NCBI GenBank assembly: GCA_963930655.1
Contig: OZ005612.1
Location: 3,601,001-3,665,000 of the forward strand
Source: Myrica gale
Taxonomy: Eukaryota > Streptophyta > Magnoliopsida > Fagales > Myricaceae
DNA: 64,000 nt
Reading direction: 5' to 3'
The notes under the pieces were generated by a model. That model was given only the letters and a program-made list of their open reading frames with translations, had not been told where the DNA came from and made no database searches. How positions within the stretch are numbered: position 1 is the first letter of the stretch; every line of letters starts with the position of its first letter. This document shows positions 54,464 to 64,000 of the stretch, piece after piece. The translations under genes and the position numbers were made by a program.

Positions 54464-54472
54464 TTATATATA

Positions 54473-55662
54473 CTTGAGACGTTTTATCATCTAGTTCGAC
54501 TAATAAAACTGAGATATCGGTAATTGTATTGAACTAGGCCGAAGATTTTGATCATTCCAATGGACAACATGAACAAGGAAGAATCGAATGAGATAGTAAA
54601 CTCGGAGACTGGAGAGAAAGAACATCGAAGAGATTCGACCAGAGCCAGAGGACGTGAAGAGAATTACACCATAGAAGAGACAAATAACAATTCGGGGACT
54701 TATAGCGAGCTTAGCTATTGGAATCGTTTACAGTGTGATAGAGATGAAATCGATAGACCTCAAGGGAGGTGTAGAATGAGTCCCATCAAGTGGGACGAAC
54801 TGGAAGTGTGATGGGATTCTTTTGCGAAGGAAGATGCCGAAGAGAGATGTGCGGTGGTGGTGGTGGTGATGGCGGCTACACGCATTTGAAGCATAGAAGA
54901 GGCTTAGCCGGCACATAGAAGAGGTTTTGAGTTGAGGTGGAGCGATGACATGAAGATGAGGGCTGATGTGGAGTCAATTTTGTCAAATGAGGAGGAGGAC
55001 TAACGGCATACAAATGTGAGATCATGAGGATTAAATTTATGTTTATAATATTACGGGTCTAAATAGATTTTCGCTTATACTACAAGGCCAATTTTTTATT
55101 TATCCCATTTAAATATTATTAAACTTAAATTCTTTTTTTTTCTTACTCGCAGATAAATAGGATTCAAACTCACGCTATTCATCTAGCAGTGAAAATTTGT
55201 TTTTCAAAACATTGGGCTATGGCTCTTAGGGGTAAAGTCATGTTAGTTAGAGAGTTTGTGCGAGGTGTATTTCTCCTTTCTTGGGTTTAACCGGTGTTTG
55301 ACTGAACCCCTCCGCCTCAGGCCCGTCTTCAACGGAAACTGAGTCTAGGCTTTTGGGACAAATTTAGTCCCTCTACGGACTGGGCATAATGTCTCCTCTT
55401 GCTCGGTTTGATTTGAGTCTGGGCTTTTGGGACATATCTCTCTCTTTTTTGTTTGTTGTCGAAAATTTTGGGACAAATCTCAACCGTGGGGTCTAGTGTG
55501 CATTTGATACAGATTCTTTTATAAAAATCTGTTGGCTTAGTGGATGGGCGTCCACTCGTAAAACTTTCCTTTTTGCCAACGTATCAATAAATTAATATGT
55601 GGTATGAATTTCAATAAAATAATTCATGTGATATAATTTGGAGATAAATAAATCCTTCCGTC
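54473..55662. other. Intergenic stretch without recognised gene
   Basis: An 87-codon plus-strand frame at 54548-54811 (acidic, rich in Glu/Arg/Asn) has no family I recognise and no supporting context, so I do not call it a gene. The rest is AT-rich. Confidence 0.4.
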
Positions 55663-56414
55663 TAATGGCGGAATCAGGATCTAGTTTGAAGGGGTCGAAC
55701 TCCTAAGGCGAAATGAATGACAAATTTTTTTTCCTTACATAATGCAAAAAGGTGTTTTGGAGTTAAAATATTGAAAATTAAGGATTAAAAACATTAAAAA
55801 TATTGAAATACACGTACCATACAAAACAAAATTCATCAACAAAAAAATGATATATGCCAATGATGTAGTTGATAATATATGCCAAGTAACATCAACAATG
55901 TGCCAATATGTGATTCAAGCTGATGCGAAATAACTTGAGGAATAAAAAATAGCTAGCCAGCCTATATAATCCATTTTTCCTGTTAGAAATATAAACGACT
56001 ATTCTAAGATACGATAGCTACTTCTTTCCTTAATGCATATAACACGAAAGAGAGAGAGAGAGAGTCTTAGCAAAAACTCAGGTACAACTCAACCTCATTT
56101 AAAAAAAACAGAGAAAAATTTAAAACAAGTAAAAACATATCATAGCTTCATTCATTGTTAGACCCAACATTCTTAGAGAACTAAAGCTAGATAAATTCTT
56201 AACGAGTCAGCAAAAACTGAGAATTGAATGAGAGTGAAGGGGCTATTACTCAATCTTGAGAAGTAAAAGAACAGAGAATGATATTTTTTGCCTTAGGGAT
56301 GATGTTTGACATCTAAGCATTTGTAGAGTTACTTTTTAAGTACATACAAATTATTTTTTGGGAGGAACAATGGGTGTCGGCCGACACTCTTCACACCCCC
56401 TGCTTCCGCCCCTG
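55663..56414. mobile_element. TIR element of the CAGTGGCGGA family, copy 1
   Basis: The left end TAATGGCGGAATCAGGATC and the right end, inverted, CAGGGGCGGAAGCAGGGG form imperfect inverted termini. The left interior (GGGTCGAACTCCTAAGGCGAAA, then AAAATTAAGGATTAAAAAC) is shared with the copy at 57655. No matching target duplication was found, so one border may be wrong. Superfamily uncertain; non-coding. Confidence 0.6.
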
Positions 56415-56554
56415 CTCATAATCGACCTGGCTCAAACCAAATTGGTTGGTTTACCTCGGAGTTGGGTCAAGTCTCTAGCATTAAGTTTTTTTTCTTTCTC
56501 TTTTGCCCTTAACGAAAATGACACCGTTTTACTAACTTTTAAATATTTTATATT

Positions 56555-56722
56555 ATAACTCGACCCGACTCGGAATCAAAGCATTTAGAATAATCCGACC
56601 TGATCTCGACAGTTTTAACTTTTTTCGGGATCGGGATTGGGTTGCAAACTCTTTGTCCCGATTGTCTTGATTTTAGGTCGAATTTCCACTCTCCGACTCC
56701 GAACCCGATTTGAATAGCCCTA
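56555..56722. repeat. hAT-like right-end remnant
   Basis: The sequence ends ...GAATAGCCCTA, the inverted form of the TAGGGCT-type terminus of the hAT elements at 3816 and 23835. CGACC/CGGGTC-rich subterminal repeats precede it. No left end was found. Confidence 0.45.
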
Positions 56723-57393
56723 ATTTGAACCGGCGGTGATAGAATGAGTGTTGTCAAATTCATTAAGATTATACATATATTATTATTTGATAATTCTTAA
56801 ATTTAATACTTATGTCAAGCTTCCTTCTAATGTTAAGAACAAATTGTGTGTTCACATTAAATGCTAGTTTAGGCTCCTTTTTAAAAGTTTTTTTCTTCAT
56901 TTTTCTTCATTTTTCTTCATCTAAGTATTTCTTCAATTTTTTTAACAAGGACAAAAATAAGTGAGGCAGTATTTAATAAGAGTATCCACGGGACAGGAAA
57001 ATCCGAAAAAAGCATTCTGACATCAATGTGGTTATATCCGGTCCTATATAATCTAATATATAATATTTGAACGACAGCCAGCTCAAGCGGAGAAAATGTC
57101 AGCTGCGGAAGGGTAGTTGGCGGGCTGTTTCCATATAACTAAACTGATCTCTGTCTCTCTCTCTACAAAGTTCCAGTACATGACTCTCAGTACCAGGCAT
57201 CTCAGCATCTATAAGTGTGATTGCAAAAGACAAATAAAAAAGAGATCCTGAATGTGTAGCCCCCAAACTCTCGGAAGCAAAACTTTAAACGCGTCCTGCA
57301 GATCCTGATGCTTGTCTAACCAAAACCCAGAAACCCTTTCAACGGCAATGGCTTCTCTACCGTTGTCAACCATCATCATCTTCTTCTGCACAT

Positions 57394-57515
57394 GGGTATC
57401 GGGTCCAGAGCATATGCTTATCGTATGAAGTTGGCCTGGGCCCATGGGTATCGGGCCCAGAGCATATGCTTATCGTATGAAGTTGGCCTGGGCCCATGGG
57501 TATCGGGCCCAGGCC
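57394..57515 (+). repeat. 52-bp tandem repeat, 2.3 copies
   Basis: A unit beginning GGGTATCGGG and ending CCTGGGCCCAT starts at 57394, 57446 and 57498 (last copy partial). The first two differ at one position. It abuts a fragment resembling the right end of the CAGTGGCGGA-type elements (57556-57605). Confidence 0.9.
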
Positions 57516-57654
57516 ATTTTCTATTAAAAAATATATATACATATAAAAAAAATTTGGGGAGCAGTGGGTGTCGGCCACCACCCTTCGCTCCCCTGCTTCC
57601 GTATGCAGTTCGTCCAACTACAGCTTCTCAACTAACAAAAGAGTGATTGTGTGT

Positions 57655-58921
57655 CAGTGGCGGATTCAGGATCCAATTTGAAGGGGGTCGAACACATAAG
57701 GCGAAAAGACAAAAAAAAATTCCAAAGTAATGTAAAAAGTGTCTTAGAGTTAAAATATAAAAAAATTAAGGATTAAAAAACATTAAAAATTTTAAAATAC
57801 ACGTACATACTATTTGCTAAGGCTGAAAGTGACAATTAGATCCTACTAATTTGCATCTTACATATATAAGAACATGATAGTTTGAGCAGCAGGAACTCCA
57901 TAGAAATTCAAGGGCATGAAAAATCCTAAACAAACAAAAACCAGCTAAATAATTAATTCGCGACCAAAAAATATGAGTGGGTTTCTATTTATTTTTGAAA
58001 AAAATTAAAAAAATTAGAAATTTCTAGGTAGAAACCCCTATAGCCCTAAGATATCCAAACCAATTCAATCACATCCTCCAACAATTTCACAACTCACAAA
58101 ATTTCAAACCCTAAAGCATTTTTAGCATACTAAATAAATGAATTTTTTTACTGAATTGTAGAGAGAGAATCTTGGATAGAGGGACATACTAGGGGACGGA
58201 GGTTCAGCAATTTTCAAGTGTAAAATCTTGAGTATCCTGCAAAAATTGAAACCGTCAAAAATCTAAATAATGAGATTGAGAGAGAGCTGAGAGTCAAGGG
58301 GGATATACACTAGAATTTTCAGTATCAAGTACTACAAAAATAGTATGGACAAAAATAACTGAGAAATATTGCATTATAATTCCTATAATAGTATGGAGAA
58401 TTTGCTGTTAACTATAAATTGCCCAAATTGTTCAATAAATTGCCAGTGTTCTATAGGCTACCAGGGGATTTACCATCGTTAGTATTCAACTGCAAAGACA
58501 TTAATTAGGTTTGATCAAAGCACTAGTTGCCTCACAATGTCCAGTTAAGATGCAAATATCAAATTGTCAAATCTTCCACTCCAAAGAAAATATACTTTAA
58601 AAACTAAAAGAAAGAAGTAATAAAGAGGTAGCATGTATAACTAAGATACACGTATAGTCATTTTCAGGAAAAACAAAACCCAAAATACTTGATTTCTTTA
58701 GCACCTTTAACCGGCTAAGGCTACTGGAAGTAGAAGCAATCAATACACACTTAAAATCAGACCCTGCAAGCTTAAAACCAGGGTTGGCCTAGGCCTATGG
58801 GGATCGGACTCTCATATGCCCATACCAACTTATAATAAAAAAAAATTACATGTAAAAATTATTTTTGGTCTGTCCAATGGGGGGCGGCCACCCAGGGCCG
58901 CACCCCCTGGATCCGCCTCTG
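57655..58921. mobile_element. TIR element of the CAGTGGCGGA family, copy 2
   Basis: The left end CAGTGGCGGATTCAGGATCC and the inverted right end CAGAGGCGGATCCAGGGG are a good terminal inverted repeat over about 18 bp. The interior left part matches copy 1 at 55663. No target duplication was detected. It is AT-rich and non-coding. Confidence 0.68.
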
Positions 58922-58997
58922 CCTCCTAAAGAAGGGTTTGTCCCAGAGAAGCTTGCTCAGATATTTTATCATGTAGTTGGTAGTCTTACATTTACAT

Positions 58998-59930
58998 TTG
59001 AATCTACCACTCATCCCAAAAGCTTAAACTGATAAGAAGAAGAAGATTTTTATTATTTGAATTATATTATCTAACACTTCCCTCACGTGTGGGTCAGACT
59101 CTTCTTTAATTGAAAGGCCCACCACATGCAATATTTAATTGAAATTGGGGTGAAGTGCGGAGTCAGGTCTCGAACTTTAGACGTTGGCTCTGATACCATG
59201 TGAATCTACCACTCATCTGACGCCGGGCAGAATAGAGATTATTCTGTAGGCAAAACAAAAGGCAATTTGCGAGAAGGGAAAGAGAGAATTTCAACCCAAA
59301 GAATTCAGAAACACTCTGGATTCAATAAAATTCGTAATATTCAGAAATGAATCAAAATAACCCATAAGCCGGGTTAAAATAGCTGAAATTCGACCATTAA
59401 TGAATATTTGCCAAAAATAGCAAAACCCTAAAAATCTTACCAAAACGAAATAAGGAAGGAAATCAAACGATTGCCAAAAATCTAGCCCAAATCGGATTCA
59501 GAATTATTTCCTAATCGACAAAAAGGAAATTACCATAAATAACAAAAATTAACTAAAAATAGGGTTTTGAAAAGGAAATCAGCGGATTTGGAGCTCGAAA
59601 CGATGTGCACCGAGCGTAGCTGGGTGGCTATGACGTGCGCGCCGAAAAGAGCTTTCCGAATTGGGGTCACAAGCGCGAATCGGACACCTGTAGCCAAAAT
59701 TATGGCCAAAATACCGACACGTGCACGGAAACTGCCCCAATTAGGCTAAATCACGATTTCTTGCCAATTTTGCGCTGATCCTCCCACTCCAGGTAATTCA
59801 GCGCCATCAATGAGCAATCTGACAGCTCTGCATCATCTGGGTCGGATCCCCCTGCATCATCATCCCAAAAACTTAAGCTGATAAGAAGTGAAAGATTTTT
59901 ATTATTTGAATTATATTCTCTAAGAGTTAA
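58998..59930 (-). mobile_element. TRIM-like short LTR element, interrupted by another insertion
   Basis: A block of about 80 bp (TGAATCTACCACTCATC, CCCAAAAGCTTAA, then GATTTTTATTATTTGAATTA) occurs at about 58998-59076 and again from 59201, where it is split by the insertion at 59218-59859. Directly before the second copy is GGCTCTGATACCATG (59187-59201), the reverse complement of a tRNA-Met primer binding site. This places a 5' LTR to its right on the minus strand. Internal DNA is only about 110 bp, as in TRIMs. Outer target duplication not resolved. Confidence 0.6.
59218..59859. mobile_element. Probable 642-bp solo LTR with 5-bp target duplication
   Basis: The insertion starts TGACGCCGGG and ends GCATCA, giving TGA...TCA ends. 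It is flanked by TCATC at 59213-59217 and 59860-59864. Removing it leaves the flanking TRIM-like block continuous, matching the copy at 58998. The ends and 5-bp duplication are those of an LTR retroelement; no internal region is present, so a solo LTR or similar is inferred. Confidence 0.75.
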
Positions 59931-60615
59931 CAATGAGCTCGTAGTGTGTGGGTGGCTTTTGTCGAGCTGGTATTTTATCTTGTAATAGTCTTACACATCA
60001 ACAGCTACATTTTTTTATTTTTTTTATGGACTGAAACAATGTTTTCATTTCTCTATGGTCAGGCCTCAACTCCTCCTTTACACAAGACGGAAAAGCGAGC
60101 ATTATTTCTTCACCGCTTCCTAAAGCTCAATGAAAGTGTTCATTTTTTGTGTATCCATGGCCACCGATCACCTATTGATGGTTATGAGTCCATTACTGTC
60201 CCAAATAAGCGTTTGTCATTGGCTACTCCTAAGATTAAGAGAATATACTTCACAAACATACAATAGAATAGCAGAGCCAGAAGAAAACTCGTATAAATTC
60301 TATACCTCTAGAGATGCCGAACGCCTGACAAATAGATATCTAAAGAATCTAATATCTCATGCAGAAGGCTTGCGTGACAGATATCTAAAGGAATCCCCAA
60401 TGTCGCGGGATACAATTGTAATTAGCTAGCACGCAACCGACTTTAAGCATGACACATGCGACAGGAAAGGATAACTTCTTCATGGCGAAGATTGTAGCCG
60501 TTGAAAAGATGGAACTTTTGTCGCTTTTCTTTCTTTGTGCCCCACGTTGCTTTAAATAGATGGGCTGAACCCAATTTATTTCGCACATTAAGCTCAATCA
60601 TAATTATTTCCAATA
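59931..60615. other. Intergenic stretch without recognised gene
   Basis: Overlapping frames at 59946-60266 and 60130-60429 look protein-like in composition but match no family I know and lack splice or promoter context. Not called as genes. Confidence 0.4.
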
Positions 60616-60624
60616 TTTTTCTTT

Positions 60625-60994
60625 AGGTTAAATATACTTGATCCTTCTCTTTGGGGTCATTTATATTTTACACTAGATAGATTATTTTTAGTATATTAGA
60701 CCACTTAACTTACACATTTTTTTTAATTTGGGCCCGTACCCAAATTGTCAGTCAATTTAGATGGATTCCGTCAAAATGTGGGGTGCAATATGTAAAAATC
60801 TCCAAAGATAAGAGGACAATATGTAAATACTCTCAAAGATAAGGGGGTAACGTGTAAATTTTTTAATGGAATTCGTCTAAGTTGACAATTAATTTAGGTA
60901 CGAGGTTCAAATTGAAAAATGTATAATTTTATGGGTCTAATGTGTCAAAAATAATACATAGGGTGCAAAAATATAAATGAATCCAATTTAACCC
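60625..60994. mobile_element. Diverged foldback Mutator-like MITE with perfect 9-bp target duplication
   Basis: A 370-bp element whose halves are diverged inverted repeats. The left starts AGGTTAAAT and the right ends ATTTAACCC; inner motifs such as GTATATTAGACC and ATGGGTCTAATGTG pair. It is flanked by TTTTTCTTT at 60616-60624 and 60995-61003. It lies about 310 bp upstream of the eIF5 promoter motifs. Confidence 0.88.
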
Positions 60995-61314
60995 TTTTTC
61001 TTTCAACTACCCCAAAAATGGACGGTCAGGAAAAATAGCTGTACAGGACGTGGTCCGATTGTGACAATTGAATACTCTAGAGATGTCTGTACCTTTCCCC
61101 TCTTTTATATCCTTATCTCCTCTGAAATCAATAAAATCATCATACTGAAAAGAAAGAAAGAAAAAAAAAGGCAGAGCGCATTTTCTAGACGAGGACAAAA
61201 CCGTAAAACCAGGACCACACAGACCGATAGACGCTTAATTTGCTACGAAAGTTCAGTTGGTAAAGATTTTACGAATTTTTTGAAATAGCTGAGTTTGCCC
61301 TAAGCCATGACGTG

Positions 61315-61359
61315 TAGGGTTTCGTGGCCTGTCTCTCTTTCTGGGCCTGTCCTATATAA
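61315..61359 (+). promoter_or_regulatory. eIF5 core promoter: telo-box, site II and TATA box
   Basis: TAGGGTTT (61315-61322), TGGGCC (61342-61347) and TATATAA (61353-61359) lie in order. Telo-box plus TGGGCC is the known signature of plant promoters for translation genes. Transcription probably starts near 61385. The spacing supports this as the eIF5 promoter even though the coding start is 1.7 kb downstream. Confidence 0.8.
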
Positions 61360-61384
61360 GAAGAGCGCTCCTCTCATTTGTAGC

Positions 61385-63027
61385 TAAATTCTTACCGAGC
61401 GCAGGGCAAAGTTCCTAGTCCACATCTCCTGTATTTCTTGTTTTTCCTCGTTCGCTGTCCCACCACACCATAAGGTAACGCTTACTGTTTTCCCAATCGT
61501 CCCCTAGATCTTTTTTTTTTCTGGATAGTTTCGTTTCTTATATTTGGTTCTGTATTTTGTATTTTCTTTTGGGTCGTTGTTGATTAATAGCTGTTTTTCG
61601 ACACATAGTGGTTGATTGTAATGATACGTGTTTGATCGGATTATATCTATTGTGTTTTTCGTAAGCTCCTTGAATTCTTGTTTTGATAGCGGAGTCGTCG
61701 TAGATCTGCAAGGCTTTTTTTCTTTTTTTCTTTTTTATGTTTCTGTCTTTAGTGGTTTGATCTGATTTTTTGATCGTTGGTTGTTTGCTCGATCTGAATA
61801 TAGTGTTGTTAATTCTGAGGATCGGAATTTGGATCCTGTGCAGTAATCTATTAATAGATGACCTGGGATTTTTAAAGCTCTTCGTCCGATCTTTCAAACT
61901 CATATTGCATCGGTGCATTGAATTCAAATTTGACCTACGCCCACTGCGTTCTCTTTTTTCTATTCGTCTCTGGTTGCTTTCAACTTGTAGGAAACCATGA
62001 TTGTATCCTCTGACTGTTTCATCTTCTGTTCGGGGTGGGATTGGGGTTTATTTAAATACCTTTCACTTTTGTGTAATCCTTGAGTTGGTTGATAAGAAGG
62101 GTTTTGTAATATTTCGACGTAATTATGTTCCTGTACGGGGTTGCAAATGGTGCTTGCTATGTGATTTTTTTCAACTACTTGTTTGATTATGCAATTGATG
62201 GTCTTTTGCTGGGTTTATCATGGAGTAATTGGGGTGATAGTGATTGATAATTGTTTAGTACATCACAATATTGTTTTCCCTGCATCGGTGTATTCGACCT
62301 TAAGACACATATATGGTGGTTTTTAGTTGAAGATTTTCAGATTGAGCTTTTAGATTATTTTGCATAGATTCTATTTGTACTTGCGAGATGGATGAAGTTT
62401 AGGATCCCAATGGTGGAATCTGGTTTCCATGTGTAGAACATGTGTAGCTGATGATTCATCTATCATTTAGGATCCCCAATAGTGTGATTCAGGTTTTGCC
62501 AATGGAATGTGTTTTGGATTATATCATAGCGATCTATGAATTACGAGCAGATACAAGATAATGCTTGTTAGTGATTTAAATTATTTTCTTCAAATGTCAG
62601 ACGAAAGCCATGTCTGAGCTGGTTAACGAGCTTGCTCAAGCACTTAATTCTACAATTTTTTCTTTCGCTTTCAGGAAGTTGGCAGTTTTGTCTGCTCTGC
62701 AGCTAGTCAAAGTGGAGGGCATTAAGTTTGAAGCTTCTTTTATGTCTGAGCGGGCTACTCTATTTTTGTCGTCAATTGGGTTGCTTGGGGGTTACTGTCC
62801 TAAGTCTAGAAAAAAGAACAGACATACTGTTGAGGAACTTGGATGCATGCATTTTGGCTTATTAGAAGGCACCAGTGTGAACTCTCTGGGTTGCAGGTTT
62901 ATGCGTCCTTTTTCAATTGCTACAAATTCTACTGGTAAAGGAGCATTTCTGGTTACAAGAAAAACTTCTTCTGACTTGTGCATCTTTTGAGGTATTTAGT
63001 CCAGCAGTCTGACTTGTTTGTGACAAG
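61385..63027 (+). other. eIF5 5' UTR with leader intron
   Basis: A non-coding first exon appears to end at 61474 (CCATAAG then GTAACG donor), followed by a T-rich leader intron of about 1.5 kb. The acceptor is uncertain among several AG sites between 62990 and 63027. Long 5'-UTR introns are common in plant translation genes. The 126-codon frame at 62610-62990 inside it is not recognised and is treated as intron. Confidence 0.65.
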
Positions 63028-64000
63028 ATGGCATTACAAAACATCGGTGCTTCAAACCGAGATGATGCCTTCTACAGGTATAAGATGCCAAAAATGATGA
63101 CTAAGATTGAAGGTAGAGGAAATGGCATCAAGACTAACGTGGTTAACATGGTTGAGATAGCAAAGGCCCTGGCTAGACCTGCTTCTTACACCACAAAATA
63201 CTTTGGTTGTGAGCTTGGAGCACAGTCGAAATTTGATGAGAAGACTGGAACTTCCCTTGTTAATGGTTCCCATGACACTGCAAAGCTTGCTGGACTTCTT
63301 GAAAACTTCATTAAGAAATATGTTCAGTGCTATGGTTGTGGGAACCCTGAAACTGAGATAGTGATCACTAAGACACAGATGATCACCCTGAAATGTGCTG
63401 CATGTGGATTTGTTTCAGATGTTGATATGAGGGACAAGCTTACAACATTTATTCTCAAGAACCCACCTGAGCAGAAGAAGGGATCAAAAGATAAGAAGGC
63501 AATGAGGAGAGCTGAAAAGGAGCGGCTTAAGGAAGGAGAGGCTGCTGATGAGGAGCAGAAGAAGCTTAAAATGGAGGCAGTGAAGAAAAAAGGCACATCT
63601 GGTAGTGCGAAGGATGTTGGTTCCAGAGCATCAGCGAAGAAAAAAAGCAATAGTTCCGATGAGGATCACTCCCCAATTCACAGCCAGGGTGATGCGAATG
63701 ACCACGCAGCTGATGACAACGACGACGACATCCAGTGGCTGACGGACACTTCATTGGAGGCAGCCCGCCAGCGCATCCAGGAGCAGTTGAGTACTGTTAC
63801 TGCTGATATGGTCATGCTTTCTACTGAAGAAGAGAAGCAAAAGTCTGCAAAGAAGTCTCCAGGACGTGAAGAGAAAACGGAGATTAATGGACATAGCAAT
63901 GGTTTTACAAGTACCCATAGGAGCCTTTTGGATGAGATAAAGGACTACCTGAAGAATAACTCCTCTGTGAGTCAGCTGAAATCGTTCTTGGTGTCACTCT
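63028..64000 (+). CDS. EIF5: Translation initiation factor eIF5, 5' part (continues past the right edge)
   Basis: GTPase-activating protein for eIF2 in the 43S preinitiation complex, acting in the cytosol during start-codon selection. The frame is open from ATG 63028 to the end of the window, 324 codons in one exon. The start (MALQNIGASNRDDAFYRYKM) is the family N-terminus; the arginine at residue 11 corresponds to the catalytic Arg15 of other eIF5 proteins. Then GRGNGIKTNVVNMVEIAKAL, KYFGCELGAQ and a zinc-binding four-cysteine set at 101, 104, 123 and 126 (CYGCG...CAACG). A lysine-rich linker follows (about 145-215), then the acidic DDNDDDIQWLTDTSLEAARQ segment. The C-terminal W2/HEAT domain that binds eIF2-beta and eIF3 begins near the window's edge (SLLDEIKDYLKNNSSVSQLK) and is cut. 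Expected full length about 430-450 residues. Confidence 0.96.
   Translation, partial: MALQNIGASNRDDAFYRYKMPKMMTKIEGRGNGIKTNVVNMVEIAKALARPASYTTKYFGCELGAQSKFDEKTGTSLVNGSHDTAKLAGLLENFIKKYVQCYGCGNPETEIVITKTQMITLKCAACGFVSDVDMRDKLTTFILKNPPEQKKGSKDKKAMRRAEKERLKEGEAADEEQKKLKMEAVKKKGTSGSAKDVGSRASAKKKSNSSDEDHSPIHSQGDANDHAADDNDDDIQWLTDTSLEAARQRIQEQLSTVTADMVMLSTEEEKQKSAKKSPGREEKTEINGHSNGFTSTHRSLLDEIKDYLKNNSSVSQLKSFLVSL

Noticed and set aside
54548..54811. 87-codon acidic plus-strand frame as a possible small gene
   Set aside because: No recognisable family, no promoter, UTR or splice context, and surrounded by repeats.
59187..59201. tRNA or tRNA-like gene suggested by the GGCTCTGATACCATG sequence
   Set aside because: It is the reverse complement of a retroelement primer binding site; no tRNA cloverleaf surrounds it. 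No tRNA gene was found in the window.
59946..60429. Two overlapping plus-strand frames (106 and 99 codons) as a gene
   Set aside because: Different frames over the same DNA, no recognised domain, mixed composition; could be a decayed gene but evidence is insufficient.
62610..62990. 126-codon frame upstream of eIF5 as a separate gene
   Set aside because: Lies in the eIF5 leader intron, unrecognised, and shares no features of a plant gene start.

Overview
The window is nuclear DNA of a flowering plant, most likely a eudicot; the species cannot be told from the sequence. The evidence is GT-AG introns of 70 bp to over 2 kb, plant-type housekeeping proteins, AT-rich introns, and dense hAT, Mutator-like, PIF/Harbinger-like, SINE/LINE and caulimovirid-like repeats. 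There is no bacterial-style operon.

Host genes, left to right: (1) the 3' part of a PHD-finger chromatin protein (+, exons 2735-11139, 5' exons outside the window); (2) a complete MYST histone acetyltransferase of the HAM1/HAM2 type (+, 12240-18618); (3) an intronless gene for a 209-residue plant protein resembling syringolide-induced protein 14-1-1 (-, 25927-26556); (4) a complete VPS9A, the Rab5-type GTPase exchange factor (-, 39074-44369); (5) a complete GT31 beta-1,3-galactosyltransferase like Arabidopsis At1g77810 (-, 46139-49455); (6) the 5' part of translation initiation factor eIF5 (+, from 63028, running off the right edge) with a telo-box/site II/TATA promoter and a 5'-UTR intron. 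From memory, Arabidopsis At1g77800 (PHD), At1g77810 (galactosyltransferase) and At1g77840 (eIF5) are near neighbours, so this looks like a conserved block expanded by repeats and interleaved with HAM, SIP-like and VPS9A genes. The genes are unrelated in function (two chromatin factors, a trafficking factor, a Golgi enzyme, a translation factor).

The space between genes is mostly mobile DNA. 19344-23377 is a 4-kb hAT-like element with a second hAT element nested in it. 23575-24681 is a 5'-truncated LINE tail split by a 725-bp hAT element with a perfect 8-bp target duplication. 27580-28345 is a scrambled repeat cluster holding pieces of the SIP-like gene's 5' region. 31287-38383 is a degenerate endogenous caulimovirid-like element (movement protein, coat protein with zinc knuckle, protease, reverse transcriptase) whose ends carry an identical 52-bp direct repeat nested inside a 120-bp inverted repeat. 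49500-61000 holds several MITEs (two Mutator-like foldbacks with perfect 9-bp target duplications), TIR elements with CAGTGGCGGA-type ends, and a probable solo LTR nested in a TRIM-like element.

The best candidates for something new are the architecture at the ends of the caulimovirid-like element and the gene-fragment shuffling beside the SIP-like gene. Exon borders were placed by eye from splice sites, reading phase and remembered family sequences; no search was run.
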